A stretch of DNA of 64,000 nt, from NCBI RefSeq assembly GCF_000236165.1, contig NZ_CM001373.1, positions 2,178,231 through 2,242,230 of the forward strand, written 5' to 3'. A program made the position numbers and the translations under genes. The notes beneath the pieces are model-generated. The model was given only the letters and a program-made list of their open reading frames with translations, was not told where the DNA came from and did no database searches. Positions 44,065 to 53,700 of the stretch are shown one piece after another. Each line of letters begins with the position of its first letter. The first letter of the stretch is position 1. Source of the stretch: Fluoribacter dumoffii NY 23 (GTDB taxonomy: Bacteria; Pseudomonadota; Gammaproteobacteria; Legionellales; Legionellaceae).

Positions 44065-46014
44065 ATGTTATATTTTAAAAAAAGTGTATTTTTTTTAGTA
44101 CTATTAAATTTAGTGTCCCTAACTCCCTATGCAAAACAAACAAATGACTTCGTGAATTTACCAAACCCGGGTCTAAATTTTTTGCATGAAGCAACCCTGA
44201 TTAGACCTGTGCCTCCCGAGAAAAAAATTTCATTTACTGTGTGGTTAAAGTTACGCAACAAAGCCGAATTAGACAAGCTGGTTGAAGATGTCTATGATCC
44301 TCATAGTCCCCGTTACCATCAATTTTTAACTCCCAGTCTTTATGAACAACAATTTGCACCAAGTGAGGAAGCGGTAAGAAGTGTGGAGCAATTTTTTTCC
44401 GTCCAAGGAATGCAAACAAAACGATTAAACCAGAGTATTCGCCTGAGAGCTACAGCCGGACAAATTGAACATGCACTGCATGTGCAAATCAATTATTATC
44501 GGTACCAAAATCAAATCATCCATGCCAATACGAGCCCGCCCCAATTGCCTCGGGAGTTGAGTCAATACGTCGAGGAAATTACGGGTTTAGATTCTATCTC
44601 GCTCTATCACTCGAATGAAGAAACGGTGCAACCTGATTCCAAAGAAGTTCAGGATCTTCATTTTCTCTGGAATGCTTTTATTCCTTTTGCACTCCCTACT
44701 GACAAATCCTTGCAAGGTTTTACTGGAGCCCAATTACAAAAGACTTACAATATAAAAAATATCCCTCCAATTAATGGCCAACGTCTTGATGGAAAGGGAC
44801 AAACATTAGTGATTGTGGATAAGTGCGGAACGAATAAACCCGCGCAAATTTTAAAAGATGCCAATCAATATTTTAATGCAAACAATATAAAGCCCTTTGT
44901 GACTTCAGGACCATTGAGGAATTTTGCCATGATAAATTCTGATGGCACCCCCTTTACAAAATGCCCCAATGCAACCTCTTTTAGTAATGAAATCGCCCTG
45001 GATGTTGAGTCCTCTCATACTTTAGCCCCTGGAGCCAATACCGTTTTAGTCTTAGGAACAGATCAAAAAACGATACTGACTGATGTGATCCATACTTTGA
45101 TTAAAAATAAATTTTCCATTGCAGGTTTTTCTAATGCCTATGTTATTTCCAATAGCTGGAGTGGTCAGGAATTTTTGGATACCTCCTTTGAGCAAACCTT
45201 GAAATTAGCTGCCGCGGCAGGAATCAGTGTGAATTTTTCTTCGGGCGATTGTGGGGACAATACCTACACCACGCAAAAAAAATGCTCCGGAAAGTGGCCT
45301 TCCCACCCCAAAGTGGATTATCCCTCCAGTTCTGCCTATGTCACTGCGGTGGGGGCGACTGCCTTGTTTGTAGACAACAATTATCATTATGCGTTTGAAA
45401 CGGTGTGGGGTACAGTTAAAAACATTAAGGGGGTCTACTCCTATGATGGGGGGACGGGAGGAGGAATTAGTCGATATTATGGTCCGGTAAGCTGGCAAAG
45501 TTCCATCAGCAATTTTACAGCGGGTGGGTATGGAGTGATTAGTCATTATGGGAATCGGCGTGCCTTACCCGATATCGCCATGCTGGGCGATCCACAAACC
45601 GGTTTATTGATTATTGCTGATGGAGTCCAGGTCCAGGACGGGGGTACCAGTTTGGCTTGCCCCTTATTTTCAGCAACTTTAACTTTGGTCAACCAGGCGC
45701 GTAGCTTGTTAAATAAAGGGACTCCAATTGGCCAAGCCGCACCTTATTTATATCCAAAGAAAGATATTTTACTTGCCAGTAGAGCAATTAATTTGATTAT
45801 CCCCCCAGCAGTGATTATCAGTGGCGCTACGCCGCCTCCTTCGGTATCCATTCATGGGACTCCTGCCCCAGCATCTGCATTTACCCTCAAGAATAAAACT
45901 TTTGGTTGGGACTCCTCTCTAACCCTAGAACCAGAAGACCAATTCTGGAATGACGGCGTGGGGATTGGTTCGCCTAATATTCCAAATTTTGTTCCAACCA
46001 TGGCAAATATGTAG
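44065..46014 (+). CDS. Sedolisin (S53) secreted serine-carboxyl protease
   Basis: A 649-residue preproenzyme. The signal peptide is KKSVFFLVLLNLVSLTPYA. The pro-kumamolisin domain spans ~25-180 (VWLKLRNKAELDKLVEDVYDPHSPRYHQFLT). The catalytic domain has E309-x3-D313 (NEIALDVE), oxyanion D395 (SSGDCGDN) and the nucleophile S529 in DGGTSLACP, close to the SGTSxxxP signature. The C-terminal WNDGVGIGSPN matches the calcium-site region. The enzyme is expected to work at acid pH, as in a phagosome. It follows the propeller gene with 16 bp and AGGGAGAT before its ATG. All catalytic residues are present. Confidence 0.9.
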   Translation: MLYFKKSVFFLVLLNLVSLTPYAKQTNDFVNLPNPGLNFLHEATLIRPVPPEKKISFTVWLKLRNKAELDKLVEDVYDPHSPRYHQFLTPSLYEQQFAPSEEAVRSVEQFFSVQGMQTKRLNQSIRLRATAGQIEHALHVQINYYRYQNQIIHANTSPPQLPRELSQYVEEITGLDSISLYHSNEETVQPDSKEVQDLHFLWNAFIPFALPTDKSLQGFTGAQLQKTYNIKNIPPINGQRLDGKGQTLVIVDKCGTNKPAQILKDANQYFNANNIKPFVTSGPLRNFAMINSDGTPFTKCPNATSFSNEIALDVESSHTLAPGANTVLVLGTDQKTILTDVIHTLIKNKFSIAGFSNAYVISNSWSGQEFLDTSFEQTLKLAAAAGISVNFSSGDCGDNTYTTQKKCSGKWPSHPKVDYPSSSAYVTAVGATALFVDNNYHYAFETVWGTVKNIKGVYSYDGGTGGGISRYYGPVSWQSSISNFTAGGYGVISHYGNRRALPDIAMLGDPQTGLLIIADGVQVQDGGTSLACPLFSATLTLVNQARSLLNKGTPIGQAAPYLYPKKDILLASRAINLIIPPAVIISGATPPPSVSIHGTPAPASAFTLKNKTFGWDSSLTLEPEDQFWNDGVGIGSPNIPNFVPTMANM

Positions 46015-46236
46015 CTACTTACAGAGTTGATACCCGTTGATTTGAATGATCAGGGATTTCATCCGAATCTCTTGAGCAGCGCTTTGAGCATTTCACGCCA
46101 TCTGCAGTAACTTTATTTCTGCAAAAAAGCCCTAAATACCTTTCGCTTCATAAATTTTAAAAAATTTATCTTACTTTTTTGATACACCTGATTATTTTTC
46201 ATATAATTTGATTATGTTTTATTCTATTTGAAGACT

Positions 46237-46890
46237 ATGAAATCAATCAAAGAATTATTTAAAAAAAAATCCACTCATAAAAAAAGTGACGCAAGCAACA
46301 AAGAAAAAGCCGGCACCTCTCAAGAAGAAGTGGTTCACAATAAACCCCTGTTTTCTCCAGCTCATTCTGCTAATGAAATGAGTTCCAATGCCAGGATGAA
46401 TGATTTATCACAGGTGGGGAAAACAAAGGCATTAGGGTATATGCCTCTGGATGAAATTCGTAGTGCCGGGTTTGATCCTTTTCATGTTTCTGTATTCTTG
46501 AAAAAACAAGGTTTGAAAACTTTTGTTATTCCTGTCCCTTCTTATGAAGAGCTTTACGCGTATAACCCGGATAAGAACAAATACATACGTATTGCAGATA
46601 AAACGGAATACAAAGTAATTCCTAAAGGCGGCTTTTTAAGTATTCGCTCTGGAGCACTTGTAGCCTACGATGAAGAAGCAGTAAACAGCTTTTTAAAAAA
46701 GAATGAAGAACTTATCCGGGAAGAAAACAATAAAGAATTGGATCCGGAAAACCATTGGCCGCTTGAAGCAGAGGGTTTTGTTAATATGGTATTTAGAAAA
46801 AAAGCTGAATCCATAAAAATGAATTATCTTGTGCAGCAAATTTTCGAGGAAATGCCAGGTCCTACACCCTCCAACACCTCGACAAAGTAG
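46237..46890 (+). CDS. Soluble protein of unknown function
   Basis: About 217 residues from ATG 46237 (a TTG at 46228 is the other option; neither has a good ribosome site). The first ~65 residues are basic and low in complexity (KELFKKKSTHKKSDASNKEK), then a compact domain follows (~70-150: LGYMPLDEIRSAGFDPFHVSVFLKKQG, FVIPVPSYEELYAYNPDKNKYIRI, YKVIPKGGFLSIRSGALVAYDEEAV). It has no membrane segment or signal peptide. The tail EEMPGPTPSNTSTK is polar. The family is not recognised. An effector role is possible but unsupported by a regulatory box. A weak AGCCTGG/CCAGGTT hairpin follows. Confidence 0.5.
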   Translation: MKSIKELFKKKSTHKKSDASNKEKAGTSQEEVVHNKPLFSPAHSANEMSSNARMNDLSQVGKTKALGYMPLDEIRSAGFDPFHVSVFLKKQGLKTFVIPVPSYEELYAYNPDKNKYIRIADKTEYKVIPKGGFLSIRSGALVAYDEEAVNSFLKKNEELIREENNKELDPENHWPLEAEGFVNMVFRKKAESIKMNYLVQQIFEEMPGPTPSNTSTK

Positions 46891-46973
46891 ATTGCCTGCA
46901 AAGCCTGGTGTCTTGCAGCCAGGTTTAAATCTATCTGACTGCAAGCACGTTGAATTGTTGGCCTATGCCTCAC

Positions 46974-47894
46974 TTAAAAAGTATATTGCATACCCAGTGC
47001 GAGGGAGTAATTTTTATTGGATAGACCCGCTGAGTCACTCTCATAACCATGTGCACCGCTAAACTTGTTAATTATTTCAGTATCCGCATGCCCATTAGAA
47101 AAATGGTTGTATGAGCCTTCAACAAAAATTTTCGCACCCCGGGTTACAAAATATCCGGCATTTAACGTAGCAGCGTAGTATCCAAAATGATTTCCCTGGT
47201 CTTTGAACGTCAATTGACGCGCATAATGTTCGTCATGATCTCGCGCCGAAACCCAATTACTGTATTTTAAAAGGGCATTAAACTCAAAATTATTGATGAA
47301 ATATTTTCCTGCCAATCCCACATAGGGAGTCCTAAACTTTTGCTGGTAGCCGATTCCGGGAAAATTATCAGGAAAACACCCTATATTCATCCCATTGTTG
47401 TATTCATAACAGCCACCTAATGCCCTCCAACTAAAAGCATCCCATTGATAACCCGCGGCCAATCCTAATTTATAGTTTTGATTTTGCATCAGCCAAGCTC
47501 TCAAGCTTAAGTCCAGGCCGTTAGCATAATTTAAATGTGTATTTTCATGATGCGACCAGTGAGTCCAGTCCTCCTGATAAGGATTGAACCAGTCATAATC
47601 ATCCATCGCCGACTTATTTTTTGCCAAAGTTGTCCAGCCTCTGCCATTTAGGCTTAGCCAGGAAAGAACATCGTAATTCAATTCCCCATTGAGAAGCGCA
47701 GCATTTTTTATGCGCCAATCCAACTGACTCAATTGACTCTCTCTGTGTGGATAATAAACATATTCGTGCGCCTTACCCGACAAAACTCCCAAGGAAGCAT
47801 TTAAGGACAAGCCATTCAATTGATACTCAGCAGCAACAGCATTAAAAGTAAGAAATAAGGAGGTTAAACCCACCATAACTATTTTATTTTTCAT
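46974..47894 (-). CDS. Omptin-family outer-membrane protease
   Basis: A 306-residue protein with signal peptide (KNKIVMVGLTSLFLTFNAVAA). It is a 10-strand barrel like OmpT and Pla. Catalytic residues are visible: the Asp pair in MDDYDWF (D99, D101, equal to OmpT D83/D85) and the Asp-His pair in SARDHDEHY (near 217-221, equal to D210/H212). The C-terminal strand LALGMQYTF ends in the Phe required for barrel assembly. Omptins cleave between basic residues on host proteins and antimicrobial peptides. Length is normal. The gene is convergent with the preceding unknown gene. Confidence 0.9.
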   Translation of the reverse strand: MKNKIVMVGLTSLFLTFNAVAAEYQLNGLSLNASLGVLSGKAHEYVYYPHRESQLSQLDWRIKNAALLNGELNYDVLSWLSLNGRGWTTLAKNKSAMDDYDWFNPYQEDWTHWSHHENTHLNYANGLDLSLRAWLMQNQNYKLGLAAGYQWDAFSWRALGGCYEYNNGMNIGCFPDNFPGIGYQQKFRTPYVGLAGKYFINNFEFNALLKYSNWVSARDHDEHYARQLTFKDQGNHFGYYAATLNAGYFVTRGAKIFVEGSYNHFSNGHADTEIINKFSGAHGYESDSAGLSNKNYSLALGMQYTF

Positions 47895-48158
47895 ATTTTT
47901 TTTCCCTAGTTAGGCTGGCAATCCTTGCAGCAGATTGGTTTTAAAAAAAGCAAACGAATTATTGTGATTCACAATGAGCTTGTCAAGAACAACACAAGGA
48001 AATATTGACCACAAACGCCAAATAAAGTCGTTTTCAAGCAATTATTATCCCAAGAGGACACCAATTTAATAATGAGCAGCCATGCGGAATCTGCTCTTGC
48101 TGGATCCCGCAGAAAAGCAAGCCAGAAAAGGATTAAGTGTTACGCTTAAGTACCGAGG

Positions 48159-48920
48159 CTAATTTAGTTTTTCCATTGCATAAATTTTCATTGCTTCTAC
48201 TAAAAATTTAATTAAGTCGGGATGGAATTTATCGTAGAAGCTTTTAAAGTCTGGATGTTCAAGATACATTTGACTTAGGCCAATATAGCTTTCACGGGTA
48301 GGTGTCCAGAACTGTTTTACCCAATTATAATGTCTTTGGATTAAATCCTGAACTTCCCTGGCATCGGCTTTCTTTTGATTATGGATGCAACGAACCAATC
48401 CCAGGTTAATTTCCTCCCCTTCTTTTGCATGTTCTTCCCAATTATCTTTTTTCCAATGCCGGATGTTTTTCCAACTGTCGTCAATTTCTTTTTGCGTTAA
48501 TCTACCGGATTCAAGCAAATATTTTTCATATTCCTGTTGTTTTTCAGGATTAAACCCTTCATACATTTCGATCTCGCTCATGATTAAATTTCCTCGGATA
48601 TGTGAAATAGTTTTATCGATTGTCTTAATAAGCGCTTGTGTTCTTTTAAGACTTTCCAAGAGGATCGATTTATGGCTGGTCAGGGCTTCAATTTTATCAA
48701 ACCCGTCACTACCAATAATCCTCTGTATGTCATCTAGAGGAAATCCTAGCTCACGGAAAAATAAAATTTGCTGCAATATCAAAAGTTGCTCTTCTTCGTA
48801 GTAGCGATACTGATTGTCACCATAATAAGCGGGTTTCAATAAGCCTATTTCATCGTAAAAACGAAGTGTTCGTGAGCTCACTCCTGAAATTTCTGCTAAT
48901 TTTTTAACTGTGTAGGGCAT
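48159..48920 (-). CDS. MerR-family regulator with TipAS-like domain
   Basis: A 253-residue protein. The winged HTH (VKKLAEISGVSSRTLRFYDEIGLLKPAYYGDNQYRYYEEEQL) and dimerisation helix are followed by a compact TipAS-like helical domain (QEYEKYLLESGRLTQKEIDDSW; LIQRHYNWVKQFWTPTRESY; LIKFLVEAMKIYAMEKL). The length equals TipAL of Streptomyces. It faces the MFS transporter gene divergently across about 190 bp and may control it in response to a drug. It is a shorter paralogue of the regulator at 35963. No over-long MerR spacer promoter was identified in the gap. Confidence 0.85.
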   Translation of the reverse strand: MPYTVKKLAEISGVSSRTLRFYDEIGLLKPAYYGDNQYRYYEEEQLLILQQILFFRELGFPLDDIQRIIGSDGFDKIEALTSHKSILLESLKRTQALIKTIDKTISHIRGNLIMSEIEMYEGFNPEKQQEYEKYLLESGRLTQKEIDDSWKNIRHWKKDNWEEHAKEGEEINLGLVRCIHNQKKADAREVQDLIQRHYNWVKQFWTPTRESYIGLSQMYLEHPDFKSFYDKFHPDLIKFLVEAMKIYAMEKLN

Positions 48921-49110
48921 TTCAACTTCCTCTAAACTAACAATTCACACGATAAAGGATGACGTAACGGAAAGGTCAAGAGCTATATCATATTAATATT
49001 AAGGCGCACTATAATGATCTCTTCGCAATAAATTTTAACATCGAAAAGAGAATCAAAGTTGTAAAGTGATTTATAAAAATAATGGAATAAGGCGGATAAC
49101 TAAAAACAAA

Positions 49111-50349
49111 ATGATGAATAAAAAGATTATTGCCGCAGCATCTTTGGGAACCCTGCTTGAAATGTATGACTATGCTATTTATGGATTTATGGCGCCCATT
49201 TTAGCAAGTATTTTTTTTCCCACAGCCGACAGACACATCGCTTTAATCGCTACATTTGCTATTTTTGCAGCAGGATTTCTCATTCGCCCTTTTGCTGCCT
49301 ACTGGTTAGGTACTTTGGGAGATACTGTTGGCCGAAAGAAAACACTAACAATTACCCTCTTGCTAATGACTTTTTCATCAAGTTTTATCGGTTTATTACC
49401 CACTTATCACACTGCGGGCATCATCGCTCCCCTATTATTGACGATCTGCCGATTAGCCCAAGGGGTTTCCGTTGCAGGGGAAATGACTTTGGCAAGTATT
49501 TACATTTATGAAAATGTGAGCCTGCGTCATAAAGCCTTTGCAGTCAGTTTTGTGGCTTTAGGTTCTGTTGGCGGCTTATTGCTTGCACTCATCATGAGCA
49601 AAATAACTTTGTTAATTTTTTCCAAACAGGACTATATCTACATTTGGCGCCTCCCCTTTTTAATGGGAATCTTCGTGGGTTTTGCAGGGGTTTATTTGCG
49701 AAGCAAAACCAGGGAGCTAACCGATTTTTCTCAAATAATCGCTAAAAGGCAAAAACATCCATTAACAACAGCCTGGAATTATCGGAAAAAAGCACTGGTG
49801 ACTATTTTTCTTCTGGCAATTTATGGTAATGGCTCCTTTTATACCCTTTTTGTTTATATGCCATCGTATTTACAACAACACGGCTTAGCCTTATCTGTAG
49901 CCATGGATGTCATTGTGATAGCCATGATTTGCTACAGCACAGGTTTATTATTATCTGGATTTACCGCAGATGTCCTAGGAAGACGAGCTCCACTCACAGC
50001 AAGCCTTATCGCCACTGTTTTACTCAGTATTGGCATCAATCAAATGGCTCATGGCGGGAGTTTGCTGGAGATTACCCTTGCGTGCAGCAGCTTGGCTATT
50101 ATTATTTCTTTTTTTATTGGGAGTGCATTCACTGCAAGCCTTGAACAATTACCTCTGGAAGAAAGAGCAAGTGGTTTCACTTTATTTTTTAACTTGAGCG
50201 ACTCTTTATTTGGGGGCACTGCCCCGCTTATTATTTTGCTTTTAAATTATGTTTTCAAAGATTTTGCCTTTTCGATTTATTTAATCCTTATGGCCTTATT
50301 CACCCTTCCTGCGCTGTGGTTGATGCAAGATAAAAAATCGTTTAATTGA
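49111..50349 (+). CDS. MFS transporter, metabolite:H+ symporter (ProP-like) family
   Basis: About 412 residues from ATG 49111 (adjacent ATG 49114 is equal; a GTG at 49066 is less likely). Twelve helices are predicted. The MHS signature is present: GTLLEMYDYAIYGFMAPIL in helix 1, RPFAAYWLGTLGDTVGRKKTL in loop 2-3, and RLAQGVSVAGEMTLASIYIYE in helix 4. Family members import osmolytes or organic acids such as proline, betaine, citrate or ketoglutarate. Its loops are short, as in many Legionella MFS nutrient permeases. The substrate is unknown. It is divergent from a TipAS-like regulator. Confidence 0.8.
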   Translation: MMNKKIIAAASLGTLLEMYDYAIYGFMAPILASIFFPTADRHIALIATFAIFAAGFLIRPFAAYWLGTLGDTVGRKKTLTITLLLMTFSSSFIGLLPTYHTAGIIAPLLLTICRLAQGVSVAGEMTLASIYIYENVSLRHKAFAVSFVALGSVGGLLLALIMSKITLLIFSKQDYIYIWRLPFLMGIFVGFAGVYLRSKTRELTDFSQIIAKRQKHPLTTAWNYRKKALVTIFLLAIYGNGSFYTLFVYMPSYLQQHGLALSVAMDVIVIAMICYSTGLLLSGFTADVLGRRAPLTASLIATVLLSIGINQMAHGGSLLEITLACSSLAIIISFFIGSAFTASLEQLPLEERASGFTLFFNLSDSLFGGTAPLIILLLNYVFKDFAFSIYLILMALFTLPALWLMQDKKSFN

Positions 50350-50741
50350 CAATCAGGTCGGGTTATTAAGTTCCATTTCCTATGCTCAAAACTTTTAACT
50401 ACATTGCCTGTATTCATTGTGACCGTTGAATGAGGGTAAAATGAAGGTTTACGCCGAAGCTATTTGCCCTTAAAATATCCAAACGTGTTTTAAATTGGAT
50501 CTTTTGATAAAATTAAATCCGCTTTCAATGAAAGTTATTTCGTAAGATGAGAAGATGATGTTTTTTTGACAAAGTTGTCCTGCAAGACAATGAGTTGCTC
50601 ATATTTCCTTAATCTTTTTATGATAAACTTTCAACGGTTAAAATGGAAATGCTCTTAATTTGTCACATTGATAAAATAATTTCTGAAATTTGGGTGACAT
50701 AAAATTTTTTAATGAAGCAGCAACACTTGGGGAATACTAGT
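50350..50741. other. ~390-bp promoter region of the giant effector gene
   Basis: No gene is seen. CTTAAT motifs occur at about 50610 and 50655, but not as a tandem with the 11-bp period of a PmrA box. GGGGA lies 8 bases before the ATG at 50742. Confidence 0.4.
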
Positions 50742-53700
50742 ATGGCATTAAGTCCAGAATATCGCGCAAAAAGCCTGAATGAATTAATTAAACGTTGCAA
50801 AACCAAATTAAACGAAAAAAAGAAGCAACTGCTAGAAGCACTGAATAATTTGGCAGCTCAGGAGAATGTGCCTTTAGGCTTTCAAAGTTCTGAGGTGATT
50901 GCACTTATTGACAAAACGCTCGATACCCCATTTGATGATTCCACTCTCCCCGAGGTTGCCAATTCCATTTATTCCAAAATCCAGGAACAATCTGAACGCG
51001 ACACCTACGAAAATCAACGCAGAACTCGCGCCAATGGTTATTTTGATTCAAGACGCATCCACCAACGCAGTTTGCAAGACCAATTACAAGATCATGATGT
51101 AATGGCGTTAATGCCCATATCCAATGGAAATATCGACGTTCTTCCCCCGGCAAACCGCCACGACCAGATAGCTCTTGCCTTGACACAGGACGCTTTGGAT
51201 GCCGCCCTTAAAAATAAAGAAATCAAACATATTTTTATCCCAGTGGGACCCGGCCATTGGCGTGGTATTTATTTAACCAAACCGGACGTTGATACCCAAA
51301 AATATCAATTGGAGCTATTTGACCCTTATGGCCCAGGCGGTGCAACTGCTATTGAAGATTTTGCCCTGAGCCTGCTGAAAAAATGCGGTATCAATAAAGA
51401 TAAAATAACCATAACCACTACCGGCCCCACTTACCCGCAACGAGATATCTATGCCTGTGGAGATTTTACCTGCGCCTACAGCAATAAAAAGATGAAACAA
51501 CTAGGTGGCAGCTTGGGTTCATATAATGAACATTACATTAATGTGTTGGATACCCAAGGCAATAAAAAGGATATATTGCGCCATACAAGCCGAGAAATCA
51601 CTAAAATACTCGCAGAAAGCCAAAGAATTGTAAGTCCTCAAGAAAGGGTAATGGAGGAGCCTGAGGAACTGGGGCAGCTTTCATTTACAGAAAGTGAAAA
51701 ACGTGAATTTTTAATTCGGCTAGGAAAACTATTTGCGGATCCGGACAAAATAGACAAAGCCGTTTTTGACCGGGAAATTGCCCAAATCAAGAGTACTTTT
51801 GGCACACTTAAGTCCGCATCCCTACGTGAACTTGATGCTTATGGTGTATTTAACGCTGACGGCTCCATAAATAAAGTTGTTGCATCCTACTTTGAAATAA
51901 AATTTGATGAGAAACAAATTAAAAAACGCCAGGAAGCTTATGGCCTCAAACATCTCTCACTCCGGGAAATGCTTGTTTTTGAAGCGGTTATCAGCGCGGT
52001 AATCAAGGATCTCGTCTCTGAAAATGAGAAAAAACAGCAGAGGCTCCAGGATGAACTTTATGCCTTAATTAAATCAAGCTCAAACGCACCCAGTAAAAAA
52101 AGAGAAATAGAGGCACAACTGGATTATTTAAAATCCCATCCACCGGGAAGAGGATTAGCTAAAGAGTGTTTCCTTGAATTTGGGAAAGCTTCCAAGGATT
52201 TAAAGCTTAAAAATCCATTAAGTATGGAATTAACCGGACTGGCCAAACAAATTATAGGAATGGGATATTATAAATACCAGGATATCAATATCTCCATTTC
52301 CTCAGGTCCTTATACTGCCAGATCACTTATTCCCGCACAAACCCCGGAGCTTTATGAGTCTCAACGTGATATCGCAAGGTATTTGAGCAACATACTCTCT
52401 AATAATGTGAGCCATGTTTTTGCAGTGGGCAGGGTGTACCCCTATTCCCTTCCTCAAAAAGCTGGGGATTCGAAGGAAGGAAAACAAGATGAGATTGCAG
52501 CAGCTGATTTCATCAATTATTTCATCCCTGATGCTCACGGACGAGTGATGCTTCCTGACATCCCCGAACTGAAGGGCATTCATATTACTTCACGTCCAGT
52601 TCAAAAAACAGGACGATTTATTACCTATGAAATCACTATTAATGGAAGTAGTCCCATCCAGGTACATCATCTTCCCATTCAGGATCAACTTCCCTTGAAG
52701 TTAACCCCTGAAGAATTAGCCCATGTGAAAAATACAGGCATGCAAACACTTCCTGGACAAAATATCCATGCCCATTGCCGAGATGGAAAAAAATACAGCA
52801 CGCAACTTGCTTATCTTTTGGCTTCAGAAAACCCGAAATACAGACAACAAAACCATGAACAACTGATCGCTCAAATGAGCGCTGAGAATTCTTCTCCTGT
52901 CTCTCTTGACGAAGAAAAACTCGACCTTTATGTCCTGTATGGAATTTTGTTGAAGCAGGAAATTGATAATTACTTCCAGCAAATGGGTACCTCAAAAAAA
53001 TTAGTACACGCGGAGCATAAGGAACTTTTTGAATTGATGGAAAAACATCAGGAGTTAAGTTCCATTCCTCCTCACCAACTCGAAGAATGGGTTGCCACCG
53101 TTGCCCAAAATCCTCTTGTCTCAGCACCAACAAAAAGTTTACTCACTTCAATCAAGAGCTCTGGCGATTTCTTACTGCATGCATTTAGAGAACAATGGGA
53201 TCTTGACCGGCTGGAGCTATTTTTTGATTTAGCGGCTCGCAAGGGAGAATATCAGGCGATCCGGGCGGAACTCGCAAAGGCTAGCCCCAGGTACGTGCAA
53301 CAAGCTCAAGAAATTCCAACCAAGCAGATGAGATATGAATCATTATTTGTTGCGCGCCTGCAAGATGCTTATTTAAAAAATTGGCAAGGATTATCTAAAG
53401 ACGACCTGATAGTTTGCGGGGAAGTAAAGCTCAATGTTTCGGAAACCCTCAACGGGATATTGGATGCATTTACTCATTACGATCCAAAAAAATTCAAAAA
53501 AACAACCTTCGACAATTTAAGAATAGAATACCAGCATTGCAAGAAACGTCTCGCGCTTCTGGATAAAATAGATAATGTTGATTATGGATTGCCCGATGCC
53601 GAGTTGAGGCAGCGTAGCGAGCTCATAGAACAGTTTCTCACTTTAGGTTATGACCATTTTGAAGTAGAGCCTTCGCGCATCATTCTGAAAATGCACTGGA

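Noticed and set aside
50600..50670. CTTAAT motifs before the giant gene as a PmrA box
   Set aside because: The motifs are 40 bp or more apart and do not form a tandem with the 11-bp period.
52639..53133. 164-codon minus-strand frame
   Set aside because: It is antisense to the PTP-like part of the giant protein and has no motif of its own.
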